From assembly GCA_947498155.1 (NCBI GenBank), contig CANMJD010000004.1:1-64000 (forward strand): a stretch of 64,000 nt of DNA. Reading direction: 5' to 3'. Source of the stretch: an uncultured Pseudoruegeria sp. (GTDB taxonomy: Bacteria > Pseudomonadota > Alphaproteobacteria > Rhodobacterales > Rhodobacteraceae). Positions 9,596 to 19,666 of the stretch are shown here, in pieces. Position numbers and translations under genes: made by a program. The notes under the pieces are model-generated. The model was not told the origin of the DNA, did not search any database, and was given only the letters and a program-made list of their open reading frames with translations. Numbering within the stretch: position 1 is the stretch's first letter; each line of letters begins with the position of its first letter.

Positions 9596-10423
9596 ATGCA
9601 AAAATCCATACTGATTACCGGCTGTGCAAGCGGCATCGGCTATGATGCCGCCCACGGGTTGGCGAAACACGGCTGGCGGGTGTTTGCGACCTGCCGTCAA
9701 GAGGCCGACTGCGAAAGGCTGCGTGCCGAAGGGCTTGAAAGCTTCCGGCTTGATTACGACGATGAAGACTCGGTTCGCGAGGCGCTGGCAGAATGCCTGT
9801 CACGCACCGGCGGCACGTTAGATGCGCTTTACAACAACGGAGCCTATGCCATCCCCGGCGCGGTTGAAGACCTGCCCACCGATGCGTTGCGCGCGATCTT
9901 CAACACCAACCTCTTTGGCTACCACGACCTGATTCGCCGCGTCATTCCGGTGATGCGCGCCCAAGGTCATGGCCGGATCATCAACTGCTCTTCGGTTCTT
10001 GGACTGGTCGCGGCGCGTTATCGCGGTGCCTATAACGCCACAAAATTCGCCATGGAAGGGTTAACCGACACCCTGCGGATCGAAATGAAAGGCACGGGGA
10101 TCGAGGTGATCCTGTTGGAGCCGGGGCCGATTACATCGCGCATTCGCCAAAATGCCGCCCCCCAGTTTGAACGCTGGATTGATTGGGAAAATTCGCCCCG
10201 CGCTGAACAATACCGCCACGGTCTGCGCAAACGCCTGTATGAAGATAAGGGCAAAGACACCTTTGAGCTACCAGCGGCGGCGGTGACCAAAAAGCTTCTC
10301 CATGCACTGGAATCACCGAAACCTAAGCCGCGCTATTACGTGACCACAGCAACCTATATTATGGGCACGTTAAAACGGCTGCTCTCTACACGACTATTGG
10401 ATCGAATTCTGATAAAAAGTTAG
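9596..10423 (+). CDS. Short-chain dehydrogenase/reductase (classical SDR)
   Basis: 275-residue NAD(P)-dependent oxidoreductase. The cofactor loop TGCASGIG is at residues 8-15, the NNGA motif follows near residue 80, and the catalytic triad is Ser133, Tyr146 and Lys150 (YNATK). The end LKRLLSTRLLDRILIKS is basic and amphipathic, perhaps peripheral to the membrane. The sequence resembles SDRs acting on hydrophobic or retinol/steroid-like alcohols, but the substrate cannot be read from sequence. Start ATG has GCAGGA upstream. It precedes the twin-TM gene by 84 bp. Confidence 0.9.
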   Translation: MQKSILITGCASGIGYDAAHGLAKHGWRVFATCRQEADCERLRAEGLESFRLDYDDEDSVREALAECLSRTGGTLDALYNNGAYAIPGAVEDLPTDALRAIFNTNLFGYHDLIRRVIPVMRAQGHGRIINCSSVLGLVAARYRGAYNATKFAMEGLTDTLRIEMKGTGIEVILLEPGPITSRIRQNAAPQFERWIDWENSPRAEQYRHGLRKRLYEDKGKDTFELPAAAVTKKLLHALESPKPKPRYYVTTATYIMGTLKRLLSTRLLDRILIKS

Positions 10424-10507
10424 CGACCAATGGCCGCGAGCGCCGATTTTGGGTCGCATTCGGGGCAAGGGCCGCTACATCAGGGACACGTTACAAAAGG
10501 AAAGCTC

Positions 10508-10717
10508 ATGGCGTCTGATCCGCTGTTTATTGTCGTTGCCGTTTCTACACTGGCTGTTCTGGTCATTCTGATGATCGGAATTGGAGGGTTTGCAAAAGGC
10601 GGGGATTTCAACCGCAAACACGCCAATCGCATCATGCGGTATCGCATTATTGCGCAGGCGCTTGCCGTCGCGCTGATCCTTCTGTTTGTGTTTTTCCGCG
10701 GCTCCGGAGGCTCCTGA
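10508..10717 (+). CDS. Small twin-transmembrane protein, HIG1 type
   Basis: 69 residues made almost entirely of two membrane helices (about 5-27 and 46-63) joined by the polar loop GGDFNRKHANRIMRYRI. This loop is typical of the bacterial twin-TM proteins related to HIG1 (hypoxia-induced) domains, which in relatives associate with respiratory oxidases. The start ATG at 10508 is supported by AAAAGG seven bases upstream; an upstream in-frame ATG at 10430 has no such site. The stop is one base before the next start, so it is coupled to the adenosyltransferase gene. Confidence 0.8.
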   Translation: MASDPLFIVVAVSTLAVLVILMIGIGGFAKGGDFNRKHANRIMRYRIIAQALAVALILLFVFFRGSGGS

Positions 10718-10718
10718 T

Positions 10719-11291
10719 ATGGTTGTTCTGAACAAAATCTATACCAAAACCGGCGATTCCGGTGAAACCGCTTTGGGCAATGGCACCCGCGTTGCCAAAC
10801 ATTCTGCCCGCGTCACTGCCTATGGCACTGTCGATGAAACCAACGCGACCTTTGGTCTGGCTCGCCAGCACGCCAGCGGCGATATCGATGCGCAGCTCGC
10901 CGCCATCCAGAACGATCTGTTTGATCTGGGGGCCGATCTTTGTCGTCCGGATATGGATAAAGATGCCACCGCCGAATATCCGCCCCTGCGGGTGAGCGCA
11001 GAGCAGGTCAGCCGGTTGGAAACAGAAATTGACGCGATGAACGAACGGCTTACCCCCCTGCGCTCTTTTGTCTTGCCTGGCGGGTCTGCTCTGGCGGCCA
11101 ATCTGCACCTGTGCCGCACGGTATCGCGTCGTGCCGAACGCCTATGTGTTGAGCTAGCCGCCCAAGAAACGATCAATCCCGCTGTGGTTAAATACCTTAA
11201 CCGCTTGTCAGATTGGTGCTTTGTTGCCTCGCGGATCGCCAATGACGACGGCAAAGCCGACGTCCTGTGGGTGCCCGGCGCTAACCGCTAA
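10719..11291 (+). CDS. Cob(I)yrinic acid a,c-diamide adenosyltransferase, PduO type
   Basis: Transfers the adenosyl group of ATP to cob(I)alamin, making coenzyme B12 for mutases. 190 residues with the PduO hallmarks: N-terminal TKTGDSGETALGNG ATP loop, the YGTVDETNA helix, the FVLPGGS turn and CRTVSRRAER near the C-terminus. GGAGG precedes ATG 10719. Co-transcribed with the twin-TM gene. Adenosylcobalamin is required by the ethylmalonyl-CoA and methylmalonyl-CoA mutases that would work with the Mcd-like gene at 23.4 kb; that connection is inferred. Confidence 0.92.
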   Translation: MVVLNKIYTKTGDSGETALGNGTRVAKHSARVTAYGTVDETNATFGLARQHASGDIDAQLAAIQNDLFDLGADLCRPDMDKDATAEYPPLRVSAEQVSRLETEIDAMNERLTPLRSFVLPGGSALAANLHLCRTVSRRAERLCVELAAQETINPAVVKYLNRLSDWCFVASRIANDDGKADVLWVPGANR

Positions 11292-11491
11292 ACACCGGAT
11301 ATTGATGCGAATCCGCCGGCACGACTTGGTCGATGACAGAACATCTGGTTCCAATCAGAAACAAAACGCGACGTCTCAAAGCCGTTTCGTGTCGATTTTG
11401 CCCTGTTTTCGAACGGATCAAAGCGCTAGGTAGTGTTCTGAGAGCTTAAGGCCCCATTTTGGGCACGCATTTCTTGAGGAGCACTACGCAG

Positions 11492-12250
11492 ATGAAGGTA
11501 CTCGTACCCGTCAAGCGCGTGATCGATTATAACGTGAAAGTCCGCGTCAAAGCGGACGGCAGCGGTGTTGATCTCGCCAATGTCAAAATGTCCATGAACC
11601 CCTTTGACGAAATTGCCGTCGAAGAGGCTATCCGTTTGAAAGAAGCTGGCAAAGCCGAAGAGGTTGTTGCGGTTTCCATTGGCGTCAAGCAAGCCCAAGA
11701 GACCCTGCGCACCGCGCTGGCCATGGGCGCTGATCGCGCGATTCTTGTGATTGCCTCCGAGGATGTGCATCAGGACATCGAGCCCCTTGCCGTGGCAAAA
11801 ATCCTGAAAGCCGTGATCGACGAAGAGCAACCCGGTCTGGTTCTGGCGGGCAAGCAAGCCATCGACAACGACATGAATGCAACCGGTCAAATGCTCTCTG
11901 CCCTATTGGGCTGGTCACAGGCGACCTTTGCCTCTGCTGTGGACGTTGACGGCGACAAAGCCGTTGTGACCCGCGAAGTGGACGGCGGTCTGCAAACCAT
12001 CAAGGTGAACATGCCGACAATCGTCACGGTTGACTTGCGCCTGAATGAGCCACGTTACGCCTCGCTGCCGAACATCATGAAAGCCAAGAGAAAACCGCTG
12101 GATGAAAAATCCGCCGCCGATTATGGCGTCGACGTAACACCGCGTCTGAGCGTTGTTGCGACAACCGAACCGGCCACACGGTCCGCCGGTATTATTGTTG
12201 GTTCTGTCGACGAACTGGTTGAAAAACTCAAAGATGCGGGGGCTGTGTAA
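11492..12250 (+). CDS. etfB: Electron transfer flavoprotein beta subunit
   Basis: 252 residues; with EtfA it accepts electrons from acyl-CoA and related dehydrogenases and passes them to ETF-ubiquinone oxidoreductase. It starts [19 protein letters not shown], contains the AMP-binding stretch near [26 protein letters not shown], and has the family signature [23 protein letters not shown] 11492 follows GAGGA. The stop overlaps the etfA start (TAATG), so the two subunits are made in coupled fashion. The 200-bp region upstream presumably carries the promoter, but I see no clear box. Confidence 0.97.
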   Translation: MKVLVPVKRVIDYNVKVRVKADGSGVDLANVKMSMNPFDEIAVEEAIRLKEAGKAEEVVAVSIGVKQAQETLRTALAMGADRAILVIASEDVHQDIEPLAVAKILKAVIDEEQPGLVLAGKQAIDNDMNATGQMLSALLGWSQATFASAVDVDGDKAVVTREVDGGLQTIKVNMPTIVTVDLRLNEPRYASLPNIMKAKRKPLDEKSAADYGVDVTPRLSVVATTEPATRSAGIIVGSVDELVEKLKDAGAV

Positions 12251-13176
12251 TGGCTGTTCTTCTTCTTGCCGAAGTCACCGATGGCGCGCTGGCGCTTGAC
12301 GCGACCGCCAAAGCCGTTTCGGCGGCAAAATCACTGGGCGATGTGACGGCCCTTTGCGTTGGCGCAACCGCTGCAGCGGCTGCGGATGAAGCCGCAAAAA
12401 TCGACGGCGTGGCCAAGGTGCTGCTGGCCGAGGATGCGCTCTATGGCCATCGCCTTGCCGAACCCACCGCCGCTTTGATTGTGTCGCTGGCCGATGGCTA
12501 TGACCACATTGTTGCACCTGCCACCACGGATGCAAAAAACATTATGCCACGCGTTGCCGCGCTTTTGGATGTCATGGTGATCTCTGACGCAACAGCCGTT
12601 GTTGATGCCGATACATTTGAGCGTCCGATCTATGCGGGCAATGCGATCCAGACAGTCAAATCTGCCGATGCGAAAAAGGTTATTACCTTCCGCACGGCCA
12701 CCTTTGACGCTGCGGGTGATGGTGGCTCTGCCGCTGTTGAGGCAATTGCGGCGGCTGATAATCCGGCGCTGTCGGAATGGGTCGAAGACAAGGTTGCCGA
12801 GAGCGATCGCCCCGAACTGACCTCTGCGGGGATCGTCGTGTCGGGCGGCCGTGGTGTTGGCTCTGAGGATGATTTCAAAATCATCGAAGCGCTGGCCGAC
12901 AAACTTGGGGCTGCCGTTGGCGCCTCCCGCGCGGCGGTTGACTCGGGCTATGCGCCGAACGACTGGCAGGTGGGTCAAACCGGCAAAGTGGTGGCTCCGG
13001 ATCTTTATGTTGCGGTCGGCATCTCTGGCGCGATTCAGCATCTGGCCGGTATGAAAGACTCCAAGATCATCGTCGCGATCAACAAAGACGAAGAAGCCCC
13101 GATCTTTCAGGTCGCCGATTTCGGTCTGGTGGCCGATCTGTTCGAGGCCGTCCCGGCCCTGACAGAAGCGCTCTAA
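12250..13176 (+). CDS. etfA: Electron transfer flavoprotein alpha subunit
   Basis: 308 residues. The N-terminal Rossmann-like domain is Ala-rich. The C-terminal FAD domain shows GGRGVGSEDDF and the signature region LYVAVGISGAIQHLAGM followed by INKDEEAPIF. It overlaps etfB by one base. A strong terminator follows 24 bp after the stop, so the operon ends here and the next gene is separately transcribed or read through weakly. Partner dehydrogenases may include the acyl-CoA dehydrogenase at 23.4 kb. Confidence 0.97.
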   Translation: MAVLLLAEVTDGALALDATAKAVSAAKSLGDVTALCVGATAAAAADEAAKIDGVAKVLLAEDALYGHRLAEPTAALIVSLADGYDHIVAPATTDAKNIMPRVAALLDVMVISDATAVVDADTFERPIYAGNAIQTVKSADAKKVITFRTATFDAAGDGGSAAVEAIAAADNPALSEWVEDKVAESDRPELTSAGIVVSGGRGVGSEDDFKIIEALADKLGAAVGASRAAVDSGYAPNDWQVGQTGKVVAPDLYVAVGISGAIQHLAGMKDSKIIVAINKDEEAPIFQVADFGLVADLFEAVPALTEAL

Positions 13177-13199
13177 ATTAGCACAATCAAGACTTGATA

Positions 13200-13231
13200 A
13201 AGGCCCGCCCCCGTGGTGGGCCTTTTCTTTT
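13200..13231 (+). terminator. Rho-independent terminator after etfBA
   Basis: Seven-base-pair stem AAGGCCC (13200-13206) with GGGCCTT (13218-13224), loop of 11, then a run of T broken by one C. Located 24 bp after the etfA stop. Confidence 0.9.
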
Positions 13232-13315
13232 GCGGCAATTGTCCCTGCCCTCTTGCAGGTGTCACCTTCAACGGAATAGGGTGCCCGAAAGTCAAAGAAG
13301 CACGAGGCGCGCATC

Positions 13316-14191
13316 ATGGACATTCAAACGGTTGGAATCGTTGGCGCAGGCCAAATGGGGAATGGCATTGCCCATGTGTTTGCCCTTGCCGGATATAAGG
13401 TGCTGATGAATGACATCTCCAAGGAAGCCATGGAGCAGTCGGTGGCGCTGATCCATAGCAATCTGGAGCGTCAGGTCTCTCGCGATAAAATCGCCCAATC
13501 AGAGATGGACGCCGCCTTGGCCAATATCAGCACAACCATGGTACTGGCAGAGCTTGGCCCCTGCGATTTGATCATCGAAGCCGCAACAGAGCAGGAAACC
13601 ATCAAGCAGAAGATTTTTGACGAGCTTCTGCCGCATCTTGCGCCGCATACGATCCTGACCTCCAATACCTCGTCGATCTCGATCACCCGTCTAGCCTCGC
13701 GCACGGACCGCCCCGAAAAATTTATGGGCTTCCATTTCATGAATCCGGTGCCGGTGATGCAACTGGTGGAACTGATCCGCGGCATCGCCACGGATGAAGA
13801 AACCTATAATGCTTGCCTTGCCGTTGTGGAAAAGCTGGGTAAATCCGCCGCTTCTGCCGAGGATTTTCCCGCCTTCATCGTGAACCGCATCCTGATGCCG
13901 ATGATCAACGAGGCAATTTACACCCTCTACGAAGGTGTTGGTTCCGTGAAATCCATCGATACCTCGCTAAAGCTGGGGGCCAACCATCCCATGGGGCCGC
14001 TGGAACTGGCGGACTTCATCGGTCTGGACACCTGTCTGGCGATTATGAATGTCTTGCATGACGGGTTGGCCGATACCAAATACCGCCCCTGCCCGCTGCT
14101 GACCAAATATGTCGAAGCCGGATGGCTGGGGCGAAAAACCGACCGCGGATTTTATGATTATCGCGGCGATGAACCGGTTCCGACCCGTTAG
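13316..14191 (+). CDS. hbdA: 3-hydroxybutyryl-CoA dehydrogenase
   Basis: 291 residues. Oxidises (S)-3-hydroxybutyryl-CoA with NAD(P). The Rossmann loop GAGQMGNG is at residues 9-16. The catalytic His lies in FHFMNPVPVMQLVELI, and the C-terminal domain contains LGANHPMGPLELADFIGLDT. This length is normal for the single-function short family (no hydratase fusion). It follows etfBA on the same strand but behind the terminator. Role in butyrate/PHB-linked or ethylmalonyl-CoA pathway metabolism is inferred from the neighbourhood. The symbol is that commonly used for the family. Confidence 0.93.
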   Translation: MDIQTVGIVGAGQMGNGIAHVFALAGYKVLMNDISKEAMEQSVALIHSNLERQVSRDKIAQSEMDAALANISTTMVLAELGPCDLIIEAATEQETIKQKIFDELLPHLAPHTILTSNTSSISITRLASRTDRPEKFMGFHFMNPVPVMQLVELIRGIATDEETYNACLAVVEKLGKSAASAEDFPAFIVNRILMPMINEAIYTLYEGVGSVKSIDTSLKLGANHPMGPLELADFIGLDTCLAIMNVLHDGLADTKYRPCPLLTKYVEAGWLGRKTDRGFYDYRGDEPVPTR

Positions 14192-14203
14192 AATCAAACC
14201 TGT

Positions 14204-15163
14204 TTAGTAAAAACCGGCCTTGCTGCGATTATTGGCCAGTGGGGTTAGGGCGTTTGCCGGAAGGCGACGTCCACCATCGCTGCCCGAGACCCCCAAGGCC
14301 AATGTCCGCGCCCGCAGATAGGCCACAAATTCGCGCGCATTACCTTGCCAGTTACTGACTTCGGCAGCACTCAGCGGGTGCCCAACAACCGGTTGTTGCG
14401 GCTTGTTCATCGAATGGGCGACCTCATGCAGCAACAGACCCTGCCGCAGGGTTGGCGAGAGAATGTTGGCAATCTGATAGAGCCGCGAGTTTTGGCCGGT
14501 AAAGAAGATCGGCAGAACCGACGCCCCGGAGCGTTTGATCATCTTGGAAGTGAAAGGGTTCCACTCGGCCTCAATGACCTCTCCGAAGATCGTTTCAGAG
14601 GAGGCAACAACCCCCGACGGAAACAACACGATGACCCCGCCAGCCGCCAGATGTTCCATCGCTTCTCTGCGCATCTTGAGGTTCTGCGCCTGCGCGTCCA
14701 CGTCATGGGGAAAGGGCACCGGAATCATGAATTCCTTGACCTCATCAACATTGGTCAACAGGGTCCGCGTCAAGATTTTGTAATCTGTGCGCACCTGCCC
14801 GATCAACTCGGCCAGCACAATGCCATCCACTAAACCGTGCGGATGGTTGGCAACAACAACAAGCGGTCCGGTTTTGGGAATACGGGCGATTTGCTCTGTC
14901 GGGGTGGTGATCACGATCCCCATCAAGCGCAGCGCATGGGACCAAAACCCCTGTCCGCGCTCTACCCCTTCTTTTTCGAATTGGCGGATTCGGCGCAGGA
15001 TCGGGATTTTCCCTGTACACCACTCCACCGTGCGGATGATCGTGGCCTGCACAGGGTTGGTAAATGTATTGGCATAGGACAGCTGGCTTTTATCATAGGG
15101 CACATAGGCCGCGTCAGCCTGTGGGGGTGACGCTGAGTCTTTATGTGGTTCCCCTGATGTCAT
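14204..15163 (-). CDS. 1-acyl-glycerol-phosphate-type acyltransferase
   Basis: 319 residues of the PlsC-like lysophospholipid acyltransferase fold: the catalytic H(x4)D motif is in NHPHGLVDG, and a FPSGVVASS block fits the substrate-binding motif. A membrane-associating helix may lie near the middle of the N-terminal third (LRLMGIVITT). I chose ATG 15163 because it lies 8 bp after the HPr stop with AGGA upstream; a longer in-frame extension to 15271 would overlap HPr by 101 bases. It is the last gene of the HPr operon. Which acyl acceptor it uses is unknown. Confidence 0.85.
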   Translation of the reverse strand: MTSGEPHKDSASPPQADAAYVPYDKSQLSYANTFTNPVQATIIRTVEWCTGKIPILRRIRQFEKEGVERGQGFWSHALRLMGIVITTPTEQIARIPKTGPLVVVANHPHGLVDGIVLAELIGQVRTDYKILTRTLLTNVDEVKEFMIPVPFPHDVDAQAQNLKMRREAMEHLAAGGVIVLFPSGVVASSETIFGEVIEAEWNPFTSKMIKRSGASVLPIFFTGQNSRLYQIANILSPTLRQGLLLHEVAHSMNKPQQPVVGHPLSAAEVSNWQGNAREFVAYLRARTLALGVSGSDGGRRLPANALTPLANNRSKAGFY

Positions 15164-15170
15164 GCCAGTC

Positions 15171-15443
15171 CTACATTCCTTCGCCAAAACGGTCCGCCAC
15201 AAGGGCCTGCAACGCGTCTGCAAGTTTCTCGGCTTCGGGGCCGTCGGTCTCAACGTCGATGGTTGTGCCACGGGCCGCTGCCAACATCAAAAGCCCCATG
15301 ATCGAATCACCTGATGCCGAAAGCCCGTCGCGCGAGACCTCTGCATTGGCATTATGCGCTTCTACGACTTCAACTAATTTGGCTGATGCACGCGCGTGCA
15401 GGCCCTTTTCGTTGATGATCTCTAACGTCCGAGTCGTGCCCAT
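15171..15443 (-). CDS. HPr family phosphocarrier protein (PTS-Ntr-like)
   Basis: 90 residues. The phospho-accepting His16 sits in GLHARASAKL, and Ser47 (SGDSIMGLLML) matches the seryl site phosphorylated by HPr kinase. Carries phosphate between an EI and the EIIA encoded just upstream. No sugar permease is present, so it belongs to a regulatory phosphorelay rather than sugar uptake. It overlaps the EIIA stop by one base. hprK two genes upstream supports regulation by Ser phosphorylation. Confidence 0.95.
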   Translation of the reverse strand: MGTTRTLEIINEKGLHARASAKLVEVVEAHNANAEVSRDGLSASGDSIMGLLMLAAARGTTIDVETDGPEAEKLADALQALVADRFGEGM

Positions 15444-15844
15444 TATTGCCCCATATCCGGTGAAACATCAAAACTGTTGATATACTTTCGCCCCGCCGCC
15501 TTAGCGGCTTCCACGGCGACAGCCACCGGTTTCTTCCGGCTTTTGGCCAGTTTTATCAGCATCGGTAGGTTAGCACCATAAAGGATCATCCGGTTTTCAG
15601 GCCCGCAGGCCCGCAGCGACAGGTTCGAAGGTGATCCGCCAAACATATCGGTCACCACAACAACGCCATCTCCGGTATCCACTGCATCCGCCGCATCGCA
15701 GATTTCATCCTGTTTAACGGAGCGGTCGCCTTCGGCCTCTATGGTGATGGCCATAATACCTTGCTGCCTGCCAACGACATGTTCGACAGCGCTCAGGTAT
15801 TCACCTGCCAATCCTCCGTGTGCGACAATAACGATGCCGATCAC
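15443..15844 (-). CDS. PTS EIIA, mannose (ManX) family
   Basis: 133 residues of EIIA-Man fold. The phospho-accepting His9 is in MIGIVIVAHGG, and the conserved GVVVVTDMFGGSPSNL block is present. It stands alone without IIB/IIC/IID domains, as in the alphaproteobacterial regulatory phosphotransferase clusters. Stop and HPr start overlap by one base. The upstream gap to rapZ is 28 bp, so it is in the chvIG-hprK-rapZ transcript. Confidence 0.94.
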   Translation of the reverse strand: MIGIVIVAHGGLAGEYLSAVEHVVGRQQGIMAITIEAEGDRSVKQDEICDAADAVDTGDGVVVVTDMFGGSPSNLSLRACGPENRMILYGANLPMLIKLAKSRKKPVAVAVEAAKAAGRKYINSFDVSPDMGQ

Positions 15845-15872
15845 GCAATCATCCTAATCTAAGTCGCAGCGT

Positions 15873-16751
15873 CTAGCTGTCGCGACGGTCAAGTTCTCTG
15901 TGACGTTTAGACACCTGCCATCCGGATTGTGCAAGAGAATGCGCCAGTTTTTCAGCCATTGTGACGGAACGGTGTTGCCCGCCTGTACATCCGAAACCGA
16001 TAGACAGATGCGCCTTTCCTTCCTCCAGATAGGCCGGAAGCAGCATTTCCGTAAGCCCCAGAACGCGGTCGAAAAACTCGGAAAAGCGTTTATCTTTCGC
16101 GACATAGTCTGCGACGGCCTTGTCCTGCCCGTTCAAAGCGCGCAAAGCAGGTGCCCAGTAGGGGTTATTCAGAAATCGGCAATCGAATATCATATCAATG
16201 CCCCGCGGCACCCCGCGCTTATACGAAAACGACTGTACAGAAACCGCGAGTCGCTTTTTCTTTTCTGCCGCGAACCAGCGTTCGACCTCGGCCCGCAAAT
16301 CATGAATCGACAGCTCTGATGTATCGATCAGAACATCGGCGCGATTAAACGCCGGTTTAAGCAGGTCCAGTTCAGCCGTTATGCCAGTGATCGGGCTGTC
16401 CTCCGGTGCCAAAGGATGGCGGCGGCGGGTTTCGGAAAAGCGCCGCAACAGCACATCTGTTCGGCAATCCAGATAAAGCAGATCAACCGCGACGTCAGGG
16501 CGGGCGGTCAGCATATCCACGGTTTCGGCAAAGGCTGTGGCGCTGAAATCGCGGTTTCGGGTATCGATCCCCAGCGCTAGCGGCCGGCCCGAGGCCTCCC
16601 CGTCCAGCAAGCGCGGCAGCAGCGTCAGCGGCAGGTTATCAATGGCTTCATAGCCGATATCTTCTAGCACATTGATCGCCGTCGAGCGGCCGGCCCCGCT
16701 AGGGCCGGTCACCAATACAAGCTTATGCCCCTCGGGCGTTGGCTGTGACAT
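15873..16751 (-). CDS. rapZ: RapZ-type nucleotide-binding protein (RNase adapter family)
   Basis: 292 residues, the usual RapZ length. Walker [10 protein letters not shown] starts at residue 16, with the family region [16 protein letters not shown] after it, and the conserved C-terminal [12 protein letters not shown]. In enterobacteria RapZ is an RNA-binding adapter for GlmZ decay; in alphaproteobacteria its role is less clear. It is embedded between hprK and EIIA, a typical conserved order. The start ATG (16751) lies 12 bp after the hprK stop. Confidence 0.93.
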   Translation of the reverse strand: MSQPTPEGHKLVLVTGPSGAGRSTAINVLEDIGYEAIDNLPLTLLPRLLDGEASGRPLALGIDTRNRDFSATAFAETVDMLTARPDVAVDLLYLDCRTDVLLRRFSETRRRHPLAPEDSPITGITAELDLLKPAFNRADVLIDTSELSIHDLRAEVERWFAAEKKKRLAVSVQSFSYKRGVPRGIDMIFDCRFLNNPYWAPALRALNGQDKAVADYVAKDKRFSEFFDRVLGLTEMLLPAYLEEGKAHLSIGFGCTGGQHRSVTMAEKLAHSLAQSGWQVSKRHRELDRRDS

Positions 16752-16763
16752 GTGAATGGATCC

Positions 16764-17234
16764 TTATGCGCCGTCGCGACCATGGCGCAGATAGAGCATC
16801 AACGCCTGTGCAAAATGTGGGGCCCTGACATTTAGAAGCAAGGGGACGGAATGTCCCAGAAGGGATAAATGGCGCGGTGCGGGTATGCGCTCTGTTTCTG
16901 CCTGATCAAGGTCAACCACAGCCGCAAGGCGCGCTGTGGGTATTGACGGGCTGCGCAGAATGCCTATGCCGCGGGCCTCAATCAGACCTGAAATCGGGTC
17001 AGGGCAACCAAGCCAAAGCCCATCCTCTTGCTGCGTCAAAAGCGTCCTGTCATCGGCAATCAGCTGCGCACCTAGCGATATCATTGACAGCGCCAGAGTC
17101 GATTTTCCGGTTCCGGCATTCCCACAGATCAAAACTGCGGCGCCATCTACCGCTACCGCGGAAGCGTGAACCGGCGCACCGGTGCGGAGCGCCTGTTGCA
17201 GTTTCTGTTCCAGATCCTCTGCGGACAAGGGCAT
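16764..17234 (-). CDS. hprK: Short HPr kinase/phosphorylase (C-terminal domain only)
   Basis: 156 residues. It has the P-loop GNAGTGKST at 38-46, the IADDRTLL strand and the EARGIGIL signature. It lacks the N-terminal domain of the Firmicutes enzyme (about 310 residues), as is normal for alphaproteobacteria. It phosphorylates the regulatory serine of HPr (encoded three genes on). Four bp after the chvG stop. Function as kinase is family-based; phosphorylase activity is not certain for the short form. Confidence 0.92.
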   Translation of the reverse strand: MPLSAEDLEQKLQQALRTGAPVHASAVAVDGAAVLICGNAGTGKSTLALSMISLGAQLIADDRTLLTQQEDGLWLGCPDPISGLIEARGIGILRSPSIPTARLAAVVDLDQAETERIPAPRHLSLLGHSVPLLLNVRAPHFAQALMLYLRHGRDGA

Positions 17235-17237
17235 GAT

Positions 17238-18965
17238 TTAAACTGGCAGCCCCACCACAAACCGCGCACCCAATGGTTCGGAACTGACGTCGGATTCGGT
17301 GGGGCGGATGTTTTCCGCCCAGATCACCCCGTCATGGGCTTCCACAATTTGTTTGGAGATCGCCAAACCAAGACCCGAATTATTGCCAAACTGTCCCGAC
17401 GGGCGTTCTGAATAGAAGCGGTTGAAAATCTTGTGCAGCGCCTGATCCGGAATGCCCGGGCCTGTATCCTCGACAACGATCAGAATCCGGTTTTCACGCT
17501 TGCGCGCCCAGACACGGATCGCATCCCCCTCTCCGCAGAAAGAGATCGCGTTGGAAATCAGGTTAACAAAAACCTGCGCCAAACGCGCCTCTAGCCCCAT
17601 GACAGTGATGGGTTTATCGGGCAAATCGGAAATGAATTCGATGCCTTTGCTTTTGGCATCCTCGCCAAGGTATTCATTGATATTGCCCAACATATGCAGC
17701 AAATCGAAGGGCTCTTCTTCTTCTCGTACCAGCTCGCTATCAAGCCGCGATGCGTTAGAGATATCGCTGACTAACCGGTCCAGACGGCGCACATCATGGT
17801 CGATGACATCGAGCAGCTTTTCGCGGTGATCCTCGCGCTTTGCCACACGCAACGTACCCACCGCAGAGCGCAAACTGGCCAGCGGGTTCTTGATCTCATG
17901 GGCGACATCGGCGGCGAATTGTTCGTTGGCGTCGATCCGGTCATATAACGCGGTCACCATGCCCCGCAATGCGCCGGACAATCGACCGATTTCATCGGGT
18001 CGCGCCGTTAGATCGGGGATACGCACGCGGCTCGGGCTGATTTTGCGGGCATTTTTATCGCGCCCCAATTCAGCGGCCTCGGCCAGATCAGCCAACGGGT
18101 TGGCGATGGTCGAAGCCAATGCAAGGCTCAGCCCAATGGACACCAGCAGCGCCACCACAAACATTTGCAGTACCTGTTCGCGATCGCGTCGGACCAACCG
18201 GTCGATTTCACCGGCGGCGCTGACCACAGCGACCGCCCCAACAGGTGTACCCGCCATCATAATCGGCGCTCCAACGGTGAAGCGTGCTTCATCCTTCTGG
18301 GTGTTAGTCCCATGAACACGCGTGCCCTGTGCCATGGCTTTTTGCGCCACGTCCAATGCAACATCCGATGCCGTTGGGACATCTGTTTCTGATGGCGATG
18401 CCGGCGCAAGAGCACCCGACACTGCTTCCCAAGTGTTATTCAGAAAATCCGTAATCAGCGTGCTACGCTCAGCCGTCTGATCATCTCGGTTGGACGGGAC
18501 CTCTCCGACGGCTGTTTCCAGCAGGTTACCCGCTTCATCAAATACAAAAACCTCAACCCCGGGGGAAAGGGCCAAAGACTCTAGGGTGGACGGCGGTGTT
18601 ACATCTGTCGCCGCAGCATTGCCGTCGGCACGCCAAGCGCCGGTACGCAGCCGCGCTTCGTAGACGCTGGCGATGAGCTCGCTTTCGGCCAGTAGCGCGC
18701 CGTCACGCTGCTCTACCAGAGAGGAGCGCGCCGGGTTCAGATACAGAACACCGGCCACCAGAATGACCAGTGCAAGCAAGTTAAACGTAATAATTTTGCG
18801 GGCCAAAGCCGACCGGTTCAAGGAAATAAACCCCCGCCGCGCCCGTCTTTCGCTCAGGTCTTTATCGCCTCTGCGCGCAGGATCTTCCCAATCCTCACCC
18901 AACACAACATCGCCAGTTCGTCTGCTGTGCTCATCAGAAGCATCTATCTCAGAGGCGAGTGTCAT
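17238..18965 (-). CDS. chvG: Sensor histidine kinase ChvG (ExoS-like)
   Basis: 575 residues. A cytoplasmic acidic N-terminus is followed by TM1 near 50-68, a long periplasmic sensor, TM2 near 265-290 and HAMP. The HisKA domain has His356 in [13 protein letters not shown]. The HATPase domain has [16 protein letters not shown] and [16 protein letters not shown]. This is the ChvG/ExoS/BatS arrangement, which in relatives senses acid and envelope or host signals. It overlaps the chvI stop by four bases (ATGA). The sensor domain ligand is unknown. Confidence 0.95.
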   Translation of the reverse strand: MTLASEIDASDEHSRRTGDVVLGEDWEDPARRGDKDLSERRARRGFISLNRSALARKIITFNLLALVILVAGVLYLNPARSSLVEQRDGALLAESELIASVYEARLRTGAWRADGNAAATDVTPPSTLESLALSPGVEVFVFDEAGNLLETAVGEVPSNRDDQTAERSTLITDFLNNTWEAVSGALAPASPSETDVPTASDVALDVAQKAMAQGTRVHGTNTQKDEARFTVGAPIMMAGTPVGAVAVVSAAGEIDRLVRRDREQVLQMFVVALLVSIGLSLALASTIANPLADLAEAAELGRDKNARKISPSRVRIPDLTARPDEIGRLSGALRGMVTALYDRIDANEQFAADVAHEIKNPLASLRSAVGTLRVAKREDHREKLLDVIDHDVRRLDRLVSDISNASRLDSELVREEEEPFDLLHMLGNINEYLGEDAKSKGIEFISDLPDKPITVMGLEARLAQVFVNLISNAISFCGEGDAIRVWARKRENRILIVVEDTGPGIPDQALHKIFNRFYSERPSGQFGNNSGLGLAISKQIVEAHDGVIWAENIRPTESDVSSEPLGARFVVGLPV

Positions 18966-19666
18966 TCTTCTTCGTTGTACCTGTACCCGATGCCATAAAG
19001 CGTCTCAATGGCGGAAAAATCATTATCTGCGGTGCGCATTTTTTTGCGCAAGCGTTTGATATGGCTATCAATTGTACGGTCATCAACATAGACTTGGTCA
19101 TCATAAGCCACATCCATCAATTGATCGCGGCTTTTCACAAAACCGGGCCGTTGAGCCAGCGCTTGCAACAGCAAAAATTCTGTAACGGTCAGGGAAACAT
19201 CATTCCCCTTCCAGCTTACCGAGTGGCGCAGAGGATCCATCCGCAATGCGCCGCGTTCGATAATTTTGCTTTCCTCAACCTCATCCACGGCATCGGCATC
19301 CAAAACCTCTTGGCGGCGCAACAAGGCGCGGATTCTCTCGACCAGCAAACGCTGGGAGAAGGGCTTTTTCACATAATCATCAGCACCCATGCGCAGACCA
19401 AGAACCTCATCGATTTCGTCATCTTTTGAGGTCAGGAAAATCACCGGCATCGAGGTTTTCTGGCGCAACCGCTGCAGCAGATCCATCCCGTCCATGCGCG
19501 GCATCTTGATGTCCAACACGGCCATGTCCGGCAAACGTTTGTTGAACGCATCCAGCGCGGATTGCCCGTCATTATAAGTTTCAACTTCAAAGCCTTCAGC
19601 TTCGAGAGTCATGGAAACAGACGTCAGAATATTCCTGTCGTCATCGACTAATGCGATCTTTGACAT
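18962..19666 (-). CDS. chvI: Response regulator ChvI, OmpR family
   Basis: 234 residues. Receiver domain with acidic pocket DDD (8-10) and phospho-Asp52 in [11 protein letters not shown]-terminal winged helix ending [17 protein letters not shown]. Start ATG 19666 is preceded by AAGGGCAG; the longer in-frame start at 19708 would add 14 residues without support. Divergent from pckA, with a 353-bp shared upstream region. In rhizobia ChvI is acid-responsive; here its position at the head of the phosphotransferase genes suggests a shared regulon with carbon control. Confidence 0.96.
   Translation of the reverse strand: MSKIALVDDDRNILTSVSMTLEAEGFEVETYNDGQSALDAFNKRLPDMAVLDIKMPRMDGMDLLQRLRQKTSMPVIFLTSKDDEIDEVLGLRMGADDYVKKPFSQRLLVERIRALLRRQEVLDADAVDEVEESKIIERGALRMDPLRHSVSWKGNDVSLTVTEFLLLQALAQRPGFVKSRDQLMDVAYDDQVYVDDRTIDSHIKRLRKKMRTADNDFSAIETLYGIGYRYNEEE

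Noticed and set aside
12331-13323. 330-codon antisense frame over etfA
   Set aside because: It runs through the etf terminator and is composed as an antisense shadow.
14204-15271. Longer start (15271) for the acyltransferase
   Set aside because: It would overlap the HPr gene by 101 bases; ATG 15163 has AGGA upstream and fits the operon spacing.
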